Origin: Muribaculaceae bacterium
GTDB taxonomy: Bacteria > Bacteroidota > Bacteroidia > Bacteroidales > Muribaculaceae
Reading direction: 5' to 3'
Assembly: GCA_022509065.1 (NCBI GenBank)
Contig: JAFLTY010000005.1
Span: 25,386-89,385, forward strand
Length of the DNA: 64,000 bases
The notes beneath the pieces are model-generated. The model saw only the letters and a program-made list of their open reading frames with translations, was not told the origin of the DNA and searched no databases. Numbering within the stretch: position 1 is the stretch's first letter; each line of letters opens with the position of its first letter. This document shows, one piece after another, positions 26,436 through 35,451 of this stretch. The position numbers and the translations under genes were made by a program.

Positions 26436-26466
26436 CAAAGATAAGAAACAAAACTCACAATGCAAA
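26436..26466 (-). promoter_or_regulatory. Promoter for rlmN (minus strand)
   Basis: On the minus strand TTTG (26466-26463), 19 bases, TATCTTTG (26443-26436). Its -33 box lies in the T-tract of the preceding terminator, a compact overlap of end and start signals. Confidence 0.72.
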
Positions 26467-26497
26467 AAGCGAGGAGGACATCCAAAGGACATCCTCC
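26463..26497 (-). terminator. Terminator after serine palmitoyltransferase
   Basis: An inverted repeat (GGAGGA at 26473-26478 with TCCTCC at 26492-26497, plus an inner TCC/GGA) followed on the minus strand by TCGCTTTTTGC. Confidence 0.75.
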
Positions 26498-26545
26498 ATT
26501 TTACGTACACGTTGTTATAGCGCTATTCTTGGATTATCTCGTCTG

Positions 26546-27739
26546 TCATTCTGCCCGAAGAACCCCATATTTTTTGAATACCTTTTCAATTTTATCAAGA
26601 GCGAATTCAACCTGCTCTTTAGTATGGGTCGCCATCAGGCTGAAGCGAATCAGAGTGTCATGTGGAGCAACGGCGGGCGATACCACAGGATTAACAAATA
26701 TGCCTTCCTTAAGCAGTTCGCTCGTTATGGCGAAAGTCTTCATATTATCGCGTATATACAGCGGGATGATAGGAGTACTGGTGTGTCCAATTTCGCAACC
26801 CATACGACGGAATCCTTCGAGTGCATAGTTAGTTACATCCCACAAGCGCTGTTGGATGTCGGGTTCCGTTTCCATTATCTCCAGCGCTTTGAGAGCAGCC
26901 GCTGTCGATGCAGGAGTGATTGAAGCGGTGAAAATGTAACTGCGACTGTGATGACGAAGATAGTTGGTAATCTCCTTGTCGGTGGCTATGAAACCGCCCA
27001 GCGATGCAAACGATTTTGAGAATGTGCCCATGATAAGGTCAACCTTGTCAGCCACGCCTTGCGCGTGACAAACACCACGTCCTCCTTCGCCGAACACTCC
27101 TATGCCATGAGCCTCGTCAACCATTACCGTGGCGTTATATTTCTCTGCCAGTTCGGTGATTCGTTTTACATTTGCCACGTCACCTTCCATCGAGAATACC
27201 GAGTCGGTGACTATAAGCTTTACTTTGTCGGGATCGCATTTCTGAAGCTGTTTTTCGAGCGACTCCATATCGTTGTGTTTATACTTAAGCTGTTGCGAGA
27301 AGCTAAGTCGACGACCTTCGATAATAGAGGCGTGATCTTGTTCGTCCCACAAAATATAGTCTTCGCGGCCTGTCAGACACGATACCACTCCGAGGTTAAC
27401 CTCGAAACCGGTTGAATAGATCATCACATCTTCTTTGCCTATGTACTGTGCAATGCGTTCTTCGAGTTGTTTATGCAAATCCAGCGTACCGTTAAGAAAT
27501 GGCGAACCGGCGCACCCTGTCCCATATTTGCGAATAGCCTCTATAGCCGCTTCTTTTATACGAGGGTCGCTCACCAGACCGGTATAGCAGTTCGAGCCGA
27601 ACATAAGCACCTTTTGTCCATTGATAATGACTTCCGGTTCTTGTTCTGACGAAATGGCACGGAAATAGGGATAGACACCTGCGGCTTTTGCTTCTTGAGG
27701 AGCTGTGTAACGTGACAGTTTTTGCTGAAGAATCTTCAT
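26546..27739 (-). CDS. spt: Serine palmitoyltransferase, alpha-oxoamine synthase family
   Basis: A 397-aa PLP enzyme that condenses serine with palmitoyl-CoA to start sphingolipid synthesis. PLP is bound by Lys242 in GTFSKSF; DEAHG (208-212) and DHASI (135-139) are the cofactor-stacking and coordinating motifs. The close match of MFGSNCYTGL and the C-terminal IRFSLMATHTKEQV to the Bacteroides enzyme separates it from BioF and Kbl, but this assignment is from remembered family patterns. It has its own promoter and terminator. Sphingolipids are a hallmark of gut Bacteroidetes, and no acyl-carrier gene is beside it. Confidence 0.83.
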   Translation of the reverse strand: MKILQQKLSRYTAPQEAKAAGVYPYFRAISSEQEPEVIINGQKVLMFGSNCYTGLVSDPRIKEAAIEAIRKYGTGCAGSPFLNGTLDLHKQLEERIAQYIGKEDVMIYSTGFEVNLGVVSCLTGREDYILWDEQDHASIIEGRRLSFSQQLKYKHNDMESLEKQLQKCDPDKVKLIVTDSVFSMEGDVANVKRITELAEKYNATVMVDEAHGIGVFGEGGRGVCHAQGVADKVDLIMGTFSKSFASLGGFIATDKEITNYLRHHSRSYIFTASITPASTAAALKALEIMETEPDIQQRLWDVTNYALEGFRRMGCEIGHTSTPIIPLYIRDNMKTFAITSELLKEGIFVNPVVSPAVAPHDTLIRFSLMATHTKEQVEFALDKIEKVFKKYGVLRAE

Positions 27740-27828
27740 AGGATTTTTAAAAGGTTAGTATGACAGGACTATAGTGTCATTGATTGTGAACCGACCGAAA
27801 ATTGGGCGATTCTCGTTAAAGCAGGCTA

Positions 27829-27859
27829 CAAATTTACACATTTTTTAATAAAAAGCAAA
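27829..27859 (-). promoter_or_regulatory. Promoter for serine palmitoyltransferase
   Basis: On the minus strand TTTG (27859-27856), 19 bases, TAAATTTG (27836-27829), giving a leader of about 83 bases. Confidence 0.72.
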
Positions 27860-27888
27860 ACTTTCCTTAAAATCCGAGGAAAACTGAA

Positions 27889-27920
27889 AGAGGTCGCACC
27901 GGATTGGCGGTGCGACCTCT
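27889..27920 (-). terminator. Terminator after the amidase gene
   Basis: A perfect 12-bp stem (AGAGGTCGCACC at 27889-27900 with its complement at 27909-27920) and an 8-base loop. On the minus strand it is followed by TTCAGTTTTCC, a moderate T-tract. Confidence 0.85.
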
Positions 27921-27942
27921 TGTATTAAGGAATTATGGGGAA

Positions 27943-30900
27943 TTACTTCACGATAAACTTGGTAACTGACGAACCTTGACGACGCAGAACGATAGTTCCT
28001 GGCATCGGGTTCTGTATACGCATACCGTGCAGGTCGTAGTATTCGACGGGAGCGTCGGTGTTATCATCGGCGATTATTGCATTCACGGACGCTTCTGAGT
28101 CGAGCAATAATGTCGAGGGAGCAGCTGTGGTCGTCACATTACGGTCTTTCTTGATGGTGTAAGCGTGCAGACCATAGTTGCCGCGATGCCAAGCGTAGAG
28201 GTTTCCGGCGTTGTCAAACACAACCTGGTTGATTTCGTCCGAACCTTGCGAACCTGGAATGACATAAAGTTTGGTGAATGAAGGTGTGTTGTCGTTCCAT
28301 TCAACTCTCCATATACCAATGCCGGTCTTCTTCTCGGTGATGGCCATAAGGTTGAGTTCATTGTTGATAGCGATACCCGAACCGCCTGAAGACAGTTTGT
28401 CACCGAGAACCGATGAATTGAATTTGATATTGCCATCGTTATCAATATAAAGGAAACAGGGGCTATCTTCCTTGTTAGCACCTTCGGCACGAGCCTGGCT
28501 TACAAATATACCATCGGGGACAGCAATGATTTCGACGTTCTGACCTGACATATAATTGTTAGCTGTTACTCCGGCAAAAGCCTCAGGTTCAGTTACCCAC
28601 GGATTTGAAGTGCCGACTTTTTGACGGATAAGAGTCATTGTTCCGTTGGCAGTCGGGTAGTCTTCCGAGTAAGAATAAACGTATGTATCGTCGCCGTCAC
28701 CCTGGATGGCTATACCGGTAGCAGTACCACCGATTGTTTTTCCGTCAAGGATGTGCGCACCTTTGGAGTCACGTTCACCAGCAAGAATATCATAGGTAGT
28801 TTCGGGATTGGCGGGGTCAAATACCCAATATCCAGCACCGGCATCCGACCAGTCCACGATGTATGTCAGACCTTTATGGTGTGTAAGACGGAACGGTGAA
28901 CTAACCTTGCTGGCAGCCCATGTGTTGCCTTCGGGATCGTAGGTCTCAAACTTTTCGAGGTTCGGAGTATATACGCTGATGCCCTGATTGTATCCAGCAG
29001 ATGTAACAATACTTCCGAATGCGGGACTGTCGGTATCGCCTACCCAGGTAACACCGCCACGTGAGTTGTTTTTCAGCTTGACATCAGATGCGAAGACTTT
29101 GCCGGCTGTGGGAACTTCTGCGCCCGTGACACGTATCGCCCAGTTATATTTCATGCCGTCCTGAAGTTCGGTGGCATCGAGTGTGTAGTCGTTATAGCCC
29201 TTGGTAGCAGCACCGAGAGATTTGACAACTTGCGAATCACCGCTGGTCAGAATGAGTTCCACATTGTCGGCATCGGCATTGAGCTCATATATAATATGAT
29301 ACGAACGATCCTCGTTTGCATACGCCTGGAGGTAATAAGCGTAAGGCGAAATGTTGAGATCCTGTTCCACATTGTTTGTGGTATAACGTGAAACCTTGTC
29401 ACCGTTTACTGTTGCGAAGACAAGATAAGCGGTTGTGATAGCGTTTGTTTCTTCGTTACGCTGTACCACGGTATAACCGAGTGTTCCAAGCTCTGAACCA
29501 TTTACGTCTTTTGTTTCAGTATCGCCAGAGACAACCTCGACCGATACGGGGGTGGCTTTGTCAAGACCGTTTGTCACGTCATAGAGGGTAAACCCGGAAG
29601 CGGTGGCAGCAGGAACTGTCAAATAAACATGACCTGCATATTTGAAGGCAGTCGCGCCGGTAGCATTTTCCAGTTCGGGCAATTTGGATGTAACTGTCAT
29701 GTTTACGGGGTCTGATCCCATTTTGTTTTCAATCTCGGCGATGCCCCCCTTAGACGATACGAGCCAAATGCAACGATCATTGAGAGGAGATACTATAAAT
29801 CGGTAACCTTCGCCCATCAATGTATCAGAGAAAGCGATCCCGTTTGGATTGAGCGGTTTGTGTTCGCTTTCGCCGGCATGCTGACCGTCTACTACGGCTA
29901 TCTCAAGAGTACGTAGATTGTAGGTTGGACCCGTAATGGTGGGATTGGCCACGGTGATGACACCTTCTTCGAGCGAGCCCTGATAAGCGAAAGTCGAACC
30001 GCCGTATGTGCGGAACCACAACGATGAGTTCTGAGTGTTGATGAAATTGATTGGGTCGCCTTCCGGAACGCCTTCATAGTTGTTTTCCCAACGATAGAAA
30101 CGCAGAGTGCCGCGGGTTTCACCGGCATCGACATAATCGCTGGAATATTGCAGTTTTTCTTGGTTACAAGCTACCAGTACACCCTCGGCTGTCACTTGAA
30201 TATCGGAGCAGCGCAGTTGGTTGCCTGTCATACCACTGGTTGAGGGAGTGGCTATCACCTTCTTGGCCTCTGTATCATAAACAACAATGGTAGGTTCTTT
30301 GGCATCGTCAAGTGCCAGGATATACAGTTTCTGGCCTTTGGGAGCGACACGACGGATTTTTTTGCCCTCAAGCTCAGGAATAGCTACATTTGAGAAGTCC
30401 TCTCCTACGTTATATGAGTTCATCGCACCATAAGCCGATTTATCGCCCAGTTCGTCGGGATAGTTGAACATAAAGTCGTCAGGCTGGATCCATTCTTTGT
30501 TTTCGAGCCATACGGCCGGATATACACAGTTACCGGGGACAACTTCGACTTCAACGGGCTGTGCCTCTTTATAGTCGGGATGCGAATAGGTGATGGTATA
30601 TTTACCGGGTTCGAGATTGAAAAACACGAACGCACCGTTGTAGTTATCGTCAGTGGTGTATTCATTAATCTTTTCACCGTCTTTAAACAATTCGATGTGT
30701 GCACCGTTGAGAGGCTTGTAGACATCTATTGAGTTAACACGAGGTTTGTAAAGGTCGTGAGTGAATTTTTCGTGCTGGTCACGAACGAGACCGTAGATGT
30801 CGCCGGTCGTTTCACGTTCAAAACCGAAATATTCGGCGATACCTCGGGCATAAGCGCAACCTTCTTCAAAGTCGACATCAAAGTTCATGCCACGATGCGT

Positions 30901-31638
30901 AGCGGGCAGATATGTGTGGAAGTAGCCTTCGACAAGGTATCCCGGAGTGTCATGTTTGAGCACACCAAGGTAATAGTGCATGAAATCGTAGTCACCGTTG
31001 ATGTACGCGTGGTTTTCGCTCCAGCAGGCGTGTTCGTTGGCAAACGAATAGATAGCCGCTGCCTCGGCGATTTCGTACGACCCTTGGACTTCCACTCCGT
31101 CACGTCCGTTGCGTCCGCGGTACATAAACAGGTGATAGTTGACCGAACTACCGATAGTGGCAGCATTAGAGTGTATCGAGATGAAAATATCAAAGTTGTT
31201 TTGGTTGACCTCCTCGCATATCTCCGAGAGTTTACGGTTGTAAAGCTCGTAGTTGGGGGAAGATGTCGTGTTGTTGCTCTCGAAGGGGCCGTTTTTAACA
31301 CGCGACATCACAATCTGTTGTGACAAATCTTTAGCTGCACCGATTTCCCAACGTTCACCTTCCTGATTAAGAGAACGATCAAAGGGAACGCCCATTTCGA
31401 TGAGCGTTTCGAGCGCACCGAAACCTTTAATCAGGTCGGTGTTCGATTCGAAGAAAGCTGTCGTGTCGGTATTTGTGGCCGAATATGGCGCGTGACCTAT
31501 GGTCTGGATGGGGCGGTCGTTACCGGTCCATGATCCATGACCCGGATTTATATAATAACGATAGTCTTCGGGGCTTTGCGCCGCTACGGTCATAACGCCC
31601 ACCGCAGACAAAAGACTCATTAAAAATATTTTTTTCAT
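27943..31638 (-). CDS. Giant secreted N-acetylmuramoyl-L-alanine amidase with propeller-like tail
   Basis: A 1231-aa exported protein. After a signal peptide ending VAAQ comes an Amidase_3 catalytic domain (about 25-260): zinc ligands H34 in NPGHG, E64 and H156 in SIHSNA, and catalytic E237 in LVEGYF. A carboxypeptidase-regulatory-like sandwich follows (about 280-360), then roughly 800 residues of repeat-rich sequence suggestive of a beta-propeller, and a C-terminal sorting-like tail (YYDLHGMRIQNPMPGTIVLR). Its likely target is peptidoglycan, possibly that of other cells, since the size is far above housekeeping amidases. The ATG at 31638 is used; a TTG lies two codons earlier. The WD40-like gene lies 35 bases upstream. 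Confidence 0.85.
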   Translation of the reverse strand: MKKIFLMSLLSAVGVMTVAAQSPEDYRYYINPGHGSWTGNDRPIQTIGHAPYSATNTDTTAFFESNTDLIKGFGALETLIEMGVPFDRSLNQEGERWEIGAAKDLSQQIVMSRVKNGPFESNNTTSSPNYELYNRKLSEICEEVNQNNFDIFISIHSNAATIGSSVNYHLFMYRGRNGRDGVEVQGSYEIAEAAAIYSFANEHACWSENHAYINGDYDFMHYYLGVLKHDTPGYLVEGYFHTYLPATHRGMNFDVDFEEGCAYARGIAEYFGFERETTGDIYGLVRDQHEKFTHDLYKPRVNSIDVYKPLNGAHIELFKDGEKINEYTTDDNYNGAFVFFNLEPGKYTITYSHPDYKEAQPVEVEVVPGNCVYPAVWLENKEWIQPDDFMFNYPDELGDKSAYGAMNSYNVGEDFSNVAIPELEGKKIRRVAPKGQKLYILALDDAKEPTIVVYDTEAKKVIATPSTSGMTGNQLRCSDIQVTAEGVLVACNQEKLQYSSDYVDAGETRGTLRFYRWENNYEGVPEGDPINFINTQNSSLWFRTYGGSTFAYQGSLEEGVITVANPTITGPTYNLRTLEIAVVDGQHAGESEHKPLNPNGIAFSDTLMGEGYRFIVSPLNDRCIWLVSSKGGIAEIENKMGSDPVNMTVTSKLPELENATGATAFKYAGHVYLTVPAATASGFTLYDVTNGLDKATPVSVEVVSGDTETKDVNGSELGTLGYTVVQRNEETNAITTAYLVFATVNGDKVSRYTTNNVEQDLNISPYAYYLQAYANEDRSYHIIYELNADADNVELILTSGDSQVVKSLGAATKGYNDYTLDATELQDGMKYNWAIRVTGAEVPTAGKVFASDVKLKNNSRGGVTWVGDTDSPAFGSIVTSAGYNQGISVYTPNLEKFETYDPEGNTWAASKVSSPFRLTHHKGLTYIVDWSDAGAGYWVFDPANPETTYDILAGERDSKGAHILDGKTIGGTATGIAIQGDGDDTYVYSYSEDYPTANGTMTLIRQKVGTSNPWVTEPEAFAGVTANNYMSGQNVEIIAVPDGIFVSQARAEGANKEDSPCFLYIDNDGNIKFNSSVLGDKLSSGGSGIAINNELNLMAITEKKTGIGIWRVEWNDNTPSFTKLYVIPGSQGSDEINQVVFDNAGNLYAWHRGNYGLHAYTIKKDRNVTTTAAPSTLLLDSEASVNAIIADDNTDAPVEYYDLHGMRIQNPMPGTIVLRRQGSSVTKFIVK

Positions 31639-31673
31639 AATCAAATGGTTAATTATCGGTTAGGTGGATGTTA

Positions 31674-32600
31674 TTATTCGACAGTCATCAAGAAAACATG
31701 TCCGTCGGTGTCAGTGAAAACAATCTTGCCTGCATCGGCCGATCCGGAAGGATACATAGCAATGCGCGATTTGTCGGTGAGAGTTTGTGTCTGGCCTTTC
31801 AAGTCGGTCGCTATCACTGTCGACTCTGTTACATTCGAACCGTTGTCAAAATCCTGCATACCTATTATCATATCGTTTCCAAACCATTTGGGAGCGTGAA
31901 TATAGCCGAGGTTTACAACACCCGAGCCGTCAAGGTTGCAAACATAGCAACCCGACTGGGATTTGTAATAAACTATCTTCGTGCCGTCGGGGCTTATCGA
32001 AGGCCACAGGTAGCTGCCTTTGCCCTGGGGATTGAGTACAGTGGTTTTGTTGCCGACTGTCAGCACCAAATCACCACGATGAATACCTACAACAGGGGTG
32101 GCGTCGACTTGCGCAGTCGCACCGTTAATTTTTTTTGCCTGACGGCGAGCGTTATTGTTAGCTGTCATTTCAGCGGTATGAACCACTGCGTCTTTCGATA
32201 TCGCCATGCCACTGAAATCGCGTGTCGGTTCGGTAAGCCGTGTTTTCTTGCCTTTAGTAACATCCACGCTGTTCACCACGGTATGCGAACGTTTTTTTGC
32301 ATCCATGACGCGTTCGCGGTAAACGACTGTGCTGCCGTCGGATGTCATGGTCAGTCCGGTCATGGTGCCGTTTTCGGCAAGTGTCTTGAGCTCACCGGTA
32401 CTAAGGTTCATGCCCTTCAGACCATTGGTTGCCAAATCGCTCATTACAACATAATTTCCGTCTGCCGATATCATCGCTTCACCCACAAAAGTGGTGCCGG
32501 GGGCAGTAAGCTGTTGTACCGACTTGACAGTGAGTTCTTTGGCTGTGGTTGTCAGCCCTATCGTAAGAAGAGCTGCAACCGCTAAACTTAATTTTTTCAT
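31674..32600 (-). CDS. Secreted WD40/TolB-like beta-propeller protein
   Basis: A 308-aa exported protein with a signal peptide (residues 1-20) and TolB/PD40-type repeats: the pattern ISADGNYVVMSD, TSDGSTVVYRE, ISPDGTKIVYYK recurs at about 70-80 residue intervals. Such propellers bind partners at the cell envelope. It lies between the TPR gene (68 bases upstream) and the amidase gene (35 bases downstream), all on the minus strand, and may be an accessory subunit of the same surface complex. No enzyme motif is seen. Confidence 0.78.
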   Translation of the reverse strand: MKKLSLAVAALLTIGLTTTAKELTVKSVQQLTAPGTTFVGEAMISADGNYVVMSDLATNGLKGMNLSTGELKTLAENGTMTGLTMTSDGSTVVYRERVMDAKKRSHTVVNSVDVTKGKKTRLTEPTRDFSGMAISKDAVVHTAEMTANNNARRQAKKINGATAQVDATPVVGIHRGDLVLTVGNKTTVLNPQGKGSYLWPSISPDGTKIVYYKSQSGCYVCNLDGSGVVNLGYIHAPKWFGNDMIIGMQDFDNGSNVTESTVIATDLKGQTQTLTDKSRIAMYPSGSADAGKIVFTDTDGHVFLMTVE

Positions 32601-32668
32601 GTCTTGTTGGTTAATTGGTTAATATTTAGGTTGATTTGATTAATAATCATGATATATTTATTCGGGCA

Positions 32669-34243
32669 TCAATCGCTCCAAAGGTGTTTAAATCGCTCCA
32701 TAAGATTAATGAATCGAAGGTCGGTACGCAACGGAGCCACATTGAGCAATGCGTCATTATTATATGCCCAATCATAATAATTGGCGTAACCTGTCTCGAG
32801 AGCCACCTTAGCATATTCGAAAGCCTTGTCAAAATCGTCTATTTGCGCATAAAAACATGCTCCTATATAGTTGATATAGGGGTTGGACGCATTCTCGCTT
32901 AAAATAGTATTTATGGCAGCAATTGCTTTTGCTCTTCGAGCGCCAAACAACAGACCGAAAGCACCGTAAATACGCGCCAATTTACTGTCAGTGTTATGTA
33001 CAGCGATATTGGCGACTTTATCATATAGATCTGTGGCGTCGTCAGTGAGGTTTAGCAACGAGCCTTTCACCCATGCCTCGAGCAAGAAACCCCATTGTGT
33101 GGTGGCTGAGTCTTCAACCTTTGCCACCGCTTCGGCGAACAAGTCGGCACTTTGTGTATAATCATGGCTATCTACGTAAGTCAGGCCTATTACCCATAGT
33201 GCTTTACTCTTATCCGGCATCAAATATAAAGCAGTGTTGGCCTGTTGTCGCGCTTCCTCGCTTTTTCCCATGGCTCGTAGAATTCGGGCTCGCAACAATG
33301 CCGCCTCCCCATCGTTCGGATCATAGGCAAGGGCGATATCTGCAGCTGACAGGGCCTTTTCAAACTGACCGAGTGCGAAGCGACACCCCGCCACGGATCG
33401 CCACAGACTTCGGTTGCTCTGAGGGCTGTGATCTATAAGTGCTTCATAGTCAGTCAAAGCTGCCTTATAGCGGTGATTGCGTTCTGCGATAACCGCTCTG
33501 AGATAAGGATACAGGTCAACACCTGGAGCCTGCATTACTGCATCTGTCAGCGCACTGACGGTCGCATTGTAATTGGCGTCTCCGCATTCAATCAGCATGG
33601 CTGTCGCGCGTTTATTGGAGGAATCGGTGGCAAGTGCCAATATAAGGTCAGCTACTGCCTCTTTGTAATTGCCCGTTTCATACCTAACCGAGGCGCGACG
33701 CACATAGAGGTCGGCATTATTTGGGTTGAGGGACACGGCTTGTTCAAGCAGTTCTTCGGCTTGTCCCAGATTATTTTCTTTCACAGCTATCCGCGCCAAG
33801 CCGACAACAGCTTCAGGGTTGCGGGAATCAAGACGGAGCATGCGTTGATAGTCCAATTTGGCTTCGCTGTATCGTCCCAATGCATATAGGGTGTTGGCGC
33901 GTTGATAAAGTGCTACAAAGTCCTCGCAGTCAAGTGTAATGACATCGTTAAGGTCAGCCAGAGCTTCCTCGGGTCGGTTCGTCTGAATATATATGTTGGC
34001 GCGCAGCATAAGGGCACGTTGACGATCGGCGGTTTGCTTGGACGGTATATATTCCAAAGCATGTTCAACATCATAAAGCGCCTTCATATACTCGTCATGA
34101 CGGTAATACTCATTGGCGCGGTTAAGCCAAACAGTGTAATCCTGGGGATTATCCTTCAACTGTTTTGCATAGACATCAAGTACCGCCAAAGTCATCGGGT
34201 TAGTGATGTCAGGCGCTGGAAAGGCGTATGCAATACAAAGCAA
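32669..34243 (-). CDS. TPR-repeat protein
   Basis: A 524-aa protein made of tetratricopeptide repeats (about 12) from residue 30 onward, e.g. YTVWLNRANEYYRHDEYMKALYDVEHAL and LDRANTL-type periodic helices. It is probably a scaffold. The start is uncertain: the only classical start is a TTG at 34243, but the frame stays open up to 34312 and there encodes a strongly hydrophobic stretch (KISFIVSLCLVQCLLCIAYA) that looks like a signal peptide without an ATG, GTG or TTG start. It follows kdsA by about 95 bases on the same strand and precedes the WD40-like gene. Confidence 0.8.
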   Translation of the reverse strand: MLCIAYAFPAPDITNPMTLAVLDVYAKQLKDNPQDYTVWLNRANEYYRHDEYMKALYDVEHALEYIPSKQTADRQRALMLRANIYIQTNRPEEALADLNDVITLDCEDFVALYQRANTLYALGRYSEAKLDYQRMLRLDSRNPEAVVGLARIAVKENNLGQAEELLEQAVSLNPNNADLYVRRASVRYETGNYKEAVADLILALATDSSNKRATAMLIECGDANYNATVSALTDAVMQAPGVDLYPYLRAVIAERNHRYKAALTDYEALIDHSPQSNRSLWRSVAGCRFALGQFEKALSAADIALAYDPNDGEAALLRARILRAMGKSEEARQQANTALYLMPDKSKALWVIGLTYVDSHDYTQSADLFAEAVAKVEDSATTQWGFLLEAWVKGSLLNLTDDATDLYDKVANIAVHNTDSKLARIYGAFGLLFGARRAKAIAAINTILSENASNPYINYIGACFYAQIDDFDKAFEYAKVALETGYANYYDWAYNNDALLNVAPLRTDLRFINLMERFKHLWSD

Positions 34244-34338
34244 ACACTGTACGAGACACAGTGAGACAATGAAAGATATTTTTGCGAGGGAGATATTCAG
34301 GATTATCAGGTATTAGTTCTAAGGATTATCTTTATAAA

Positions 34339-35160
34339 TCAAAAAGAATTAACAGCCGCGCGTAAGGTTGAGAGGCGCTTTAGCAGATCGGGCAACAAAT
34401 CGAGTCTTAACATATTGGCACCATCGCTTTTAGCTTTACCGGGATCGGGGTGTGTTTCGATGAATATACCGTCAGCACCGCAGGCTATGGCGGCTCGTGC
34501 TATCGTCTCAATCATATCCGGACGGCCGCCGGTAACCCCGGCCGTCGTATTGGGTTGTTGTAAGGAGTGTGTCACATCCATGATTACCGGCACACCAAGA
34601 GCTTTCATGGTGGGAATACCTCGAAAATCAACAATAAGATCACTATAACCGAAGGTCGTGCCTCGATCCGTAAGAGATACTTCGCTTCCTCCGGCCTGTT
34701 TGATCTTATCGACTGCAAATTTCATGGATTCGGGCGAAAGGAACTGCCCCTTTTTAATATTGACAAACTTACCTGTACGGGCAGCCGCCACAAGCAAGTC
34801 AGTCTGACGGCAAAGAAAGGCTGGGATCTGTAACATGTCGACATAACGGGCAGCGATAGCGGCTTCGTTCGCTTCGTGAATGTCCGTCACCACAGGGACG
34901 CCTACTGTCTCGCGTACTTTAGCAAGAACATCCAGAGCTTTTTCGTCTCCTATTCCCGTAAAAGAATCCATACGCGAGCGATTTGCTTTACGATAGCTTC
35001 CTTTAAACACGTACGGAATATTGAGACTCGCAGTAACATCTGCGATATAACGTGCTATTTCAATGGGACTTTGGGTGTCCTCGATGACACATGGACCGGC
35101 GAGCAAAAAGAAATTGTTGGTCGCCGAACTCTTAAGATATGTGCTTAAAGATTGAGCCAT
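34339..35160 (-). CDS. kdsA: 3-deoxy-8-phosphooctulonate synthase
   Basis: A 273-aa enzyme joining arabinose 5-phosphate and PEP to KDO 8-phosphate for lipopolysaccharide. The motifs LAGPCVIED (residues 19-27), FKGSYRKANRSR near 55-66 and the C-terminal VTHSLQQP / ETHPDP segments are intact. The ATG at 35160 is fixed by the promoter just upstream, which lies within a chance extension of the frame. Length is normal. Confidence 0.96.
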   Translation of the reverse strand: MAQSLSTYLKSSATNNFFLLAGPCVIEDTQSPIEIARYIADVTASLNIPYVFKGSYRKANRSRMDSFTGIGDEKALDVLAKVRETVGVPVVTDIHEANEAAIAARYVDMLQIPAFLCRQTDLLVAAARTGKFVNIKKGQFLSPESMKFAVDKIKQAGGSEVSLTDRGTTFGYSDLIVDFRGIPTMKALGVPVIMDVTHSLQQPNTTAGVTGGRPDMIETIARAAIACGADGIFIETHPDPGKAKSDGANMLRLDLLPDLLKRLSTLRAAVNSF

Positions 35161-35177
35161 TTGTGTGGAGTGTTTTG

Positions 35178-35209
35178 CAAATATACATTTATTTATCCAA
35201 TTATTCAAA
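35178..35209 (-). promoter_or_regulatory. Promoter for kdsA
   Basis: On the minus strand TTTG (35209-35206), 20 bases, TATATTTG (35185-35178); the leader is about 11 bases. Confidence 0.75.
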
Positions 35210-35375
35210 CTCACAACTAACTTTTAGCCGAATTTTTCTTCAAATTTTGGGCAAATTTAGGGTTTGATCATGGCTCTGGGAAGCCTAAAAACCGGAGACG
35301 AATGTCTGAGGCGATTCGACAAATTTGCATCCAAATATGCACAAATCCGTGCTTTTCACTAAAATGATGTTAATT

Positions 35376-35408
35376 TTTGGGTAAATATCAAAATGTTTGA
35401 TAACTTTG
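35376..35408 (+). promoter_or_regulatory. Promoter for the DUF5106-like gene
   Basis: TTTG at 35376-35379, 21 bases, TAACTTTG at 35401-35408. Confidence 0.7.
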
Positions 35409-35451
35409 TGAGTTAAGACACAATGTCTTATCAGTAAAAACTTGATTACTT

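Noticed and set aside
26415..26510. A longer N-terminus for rlmN
   Set aside because: It would run through the rlmN promoter and the previous terminator; the start at 26414 fits.
31668..32585. Long plus-strand frame opposite the WD40-like gene
   Set aside because: It mirrors a well-supported minus-strand secreted protein with a signal peptide and repeats; the plus frame has no domain.
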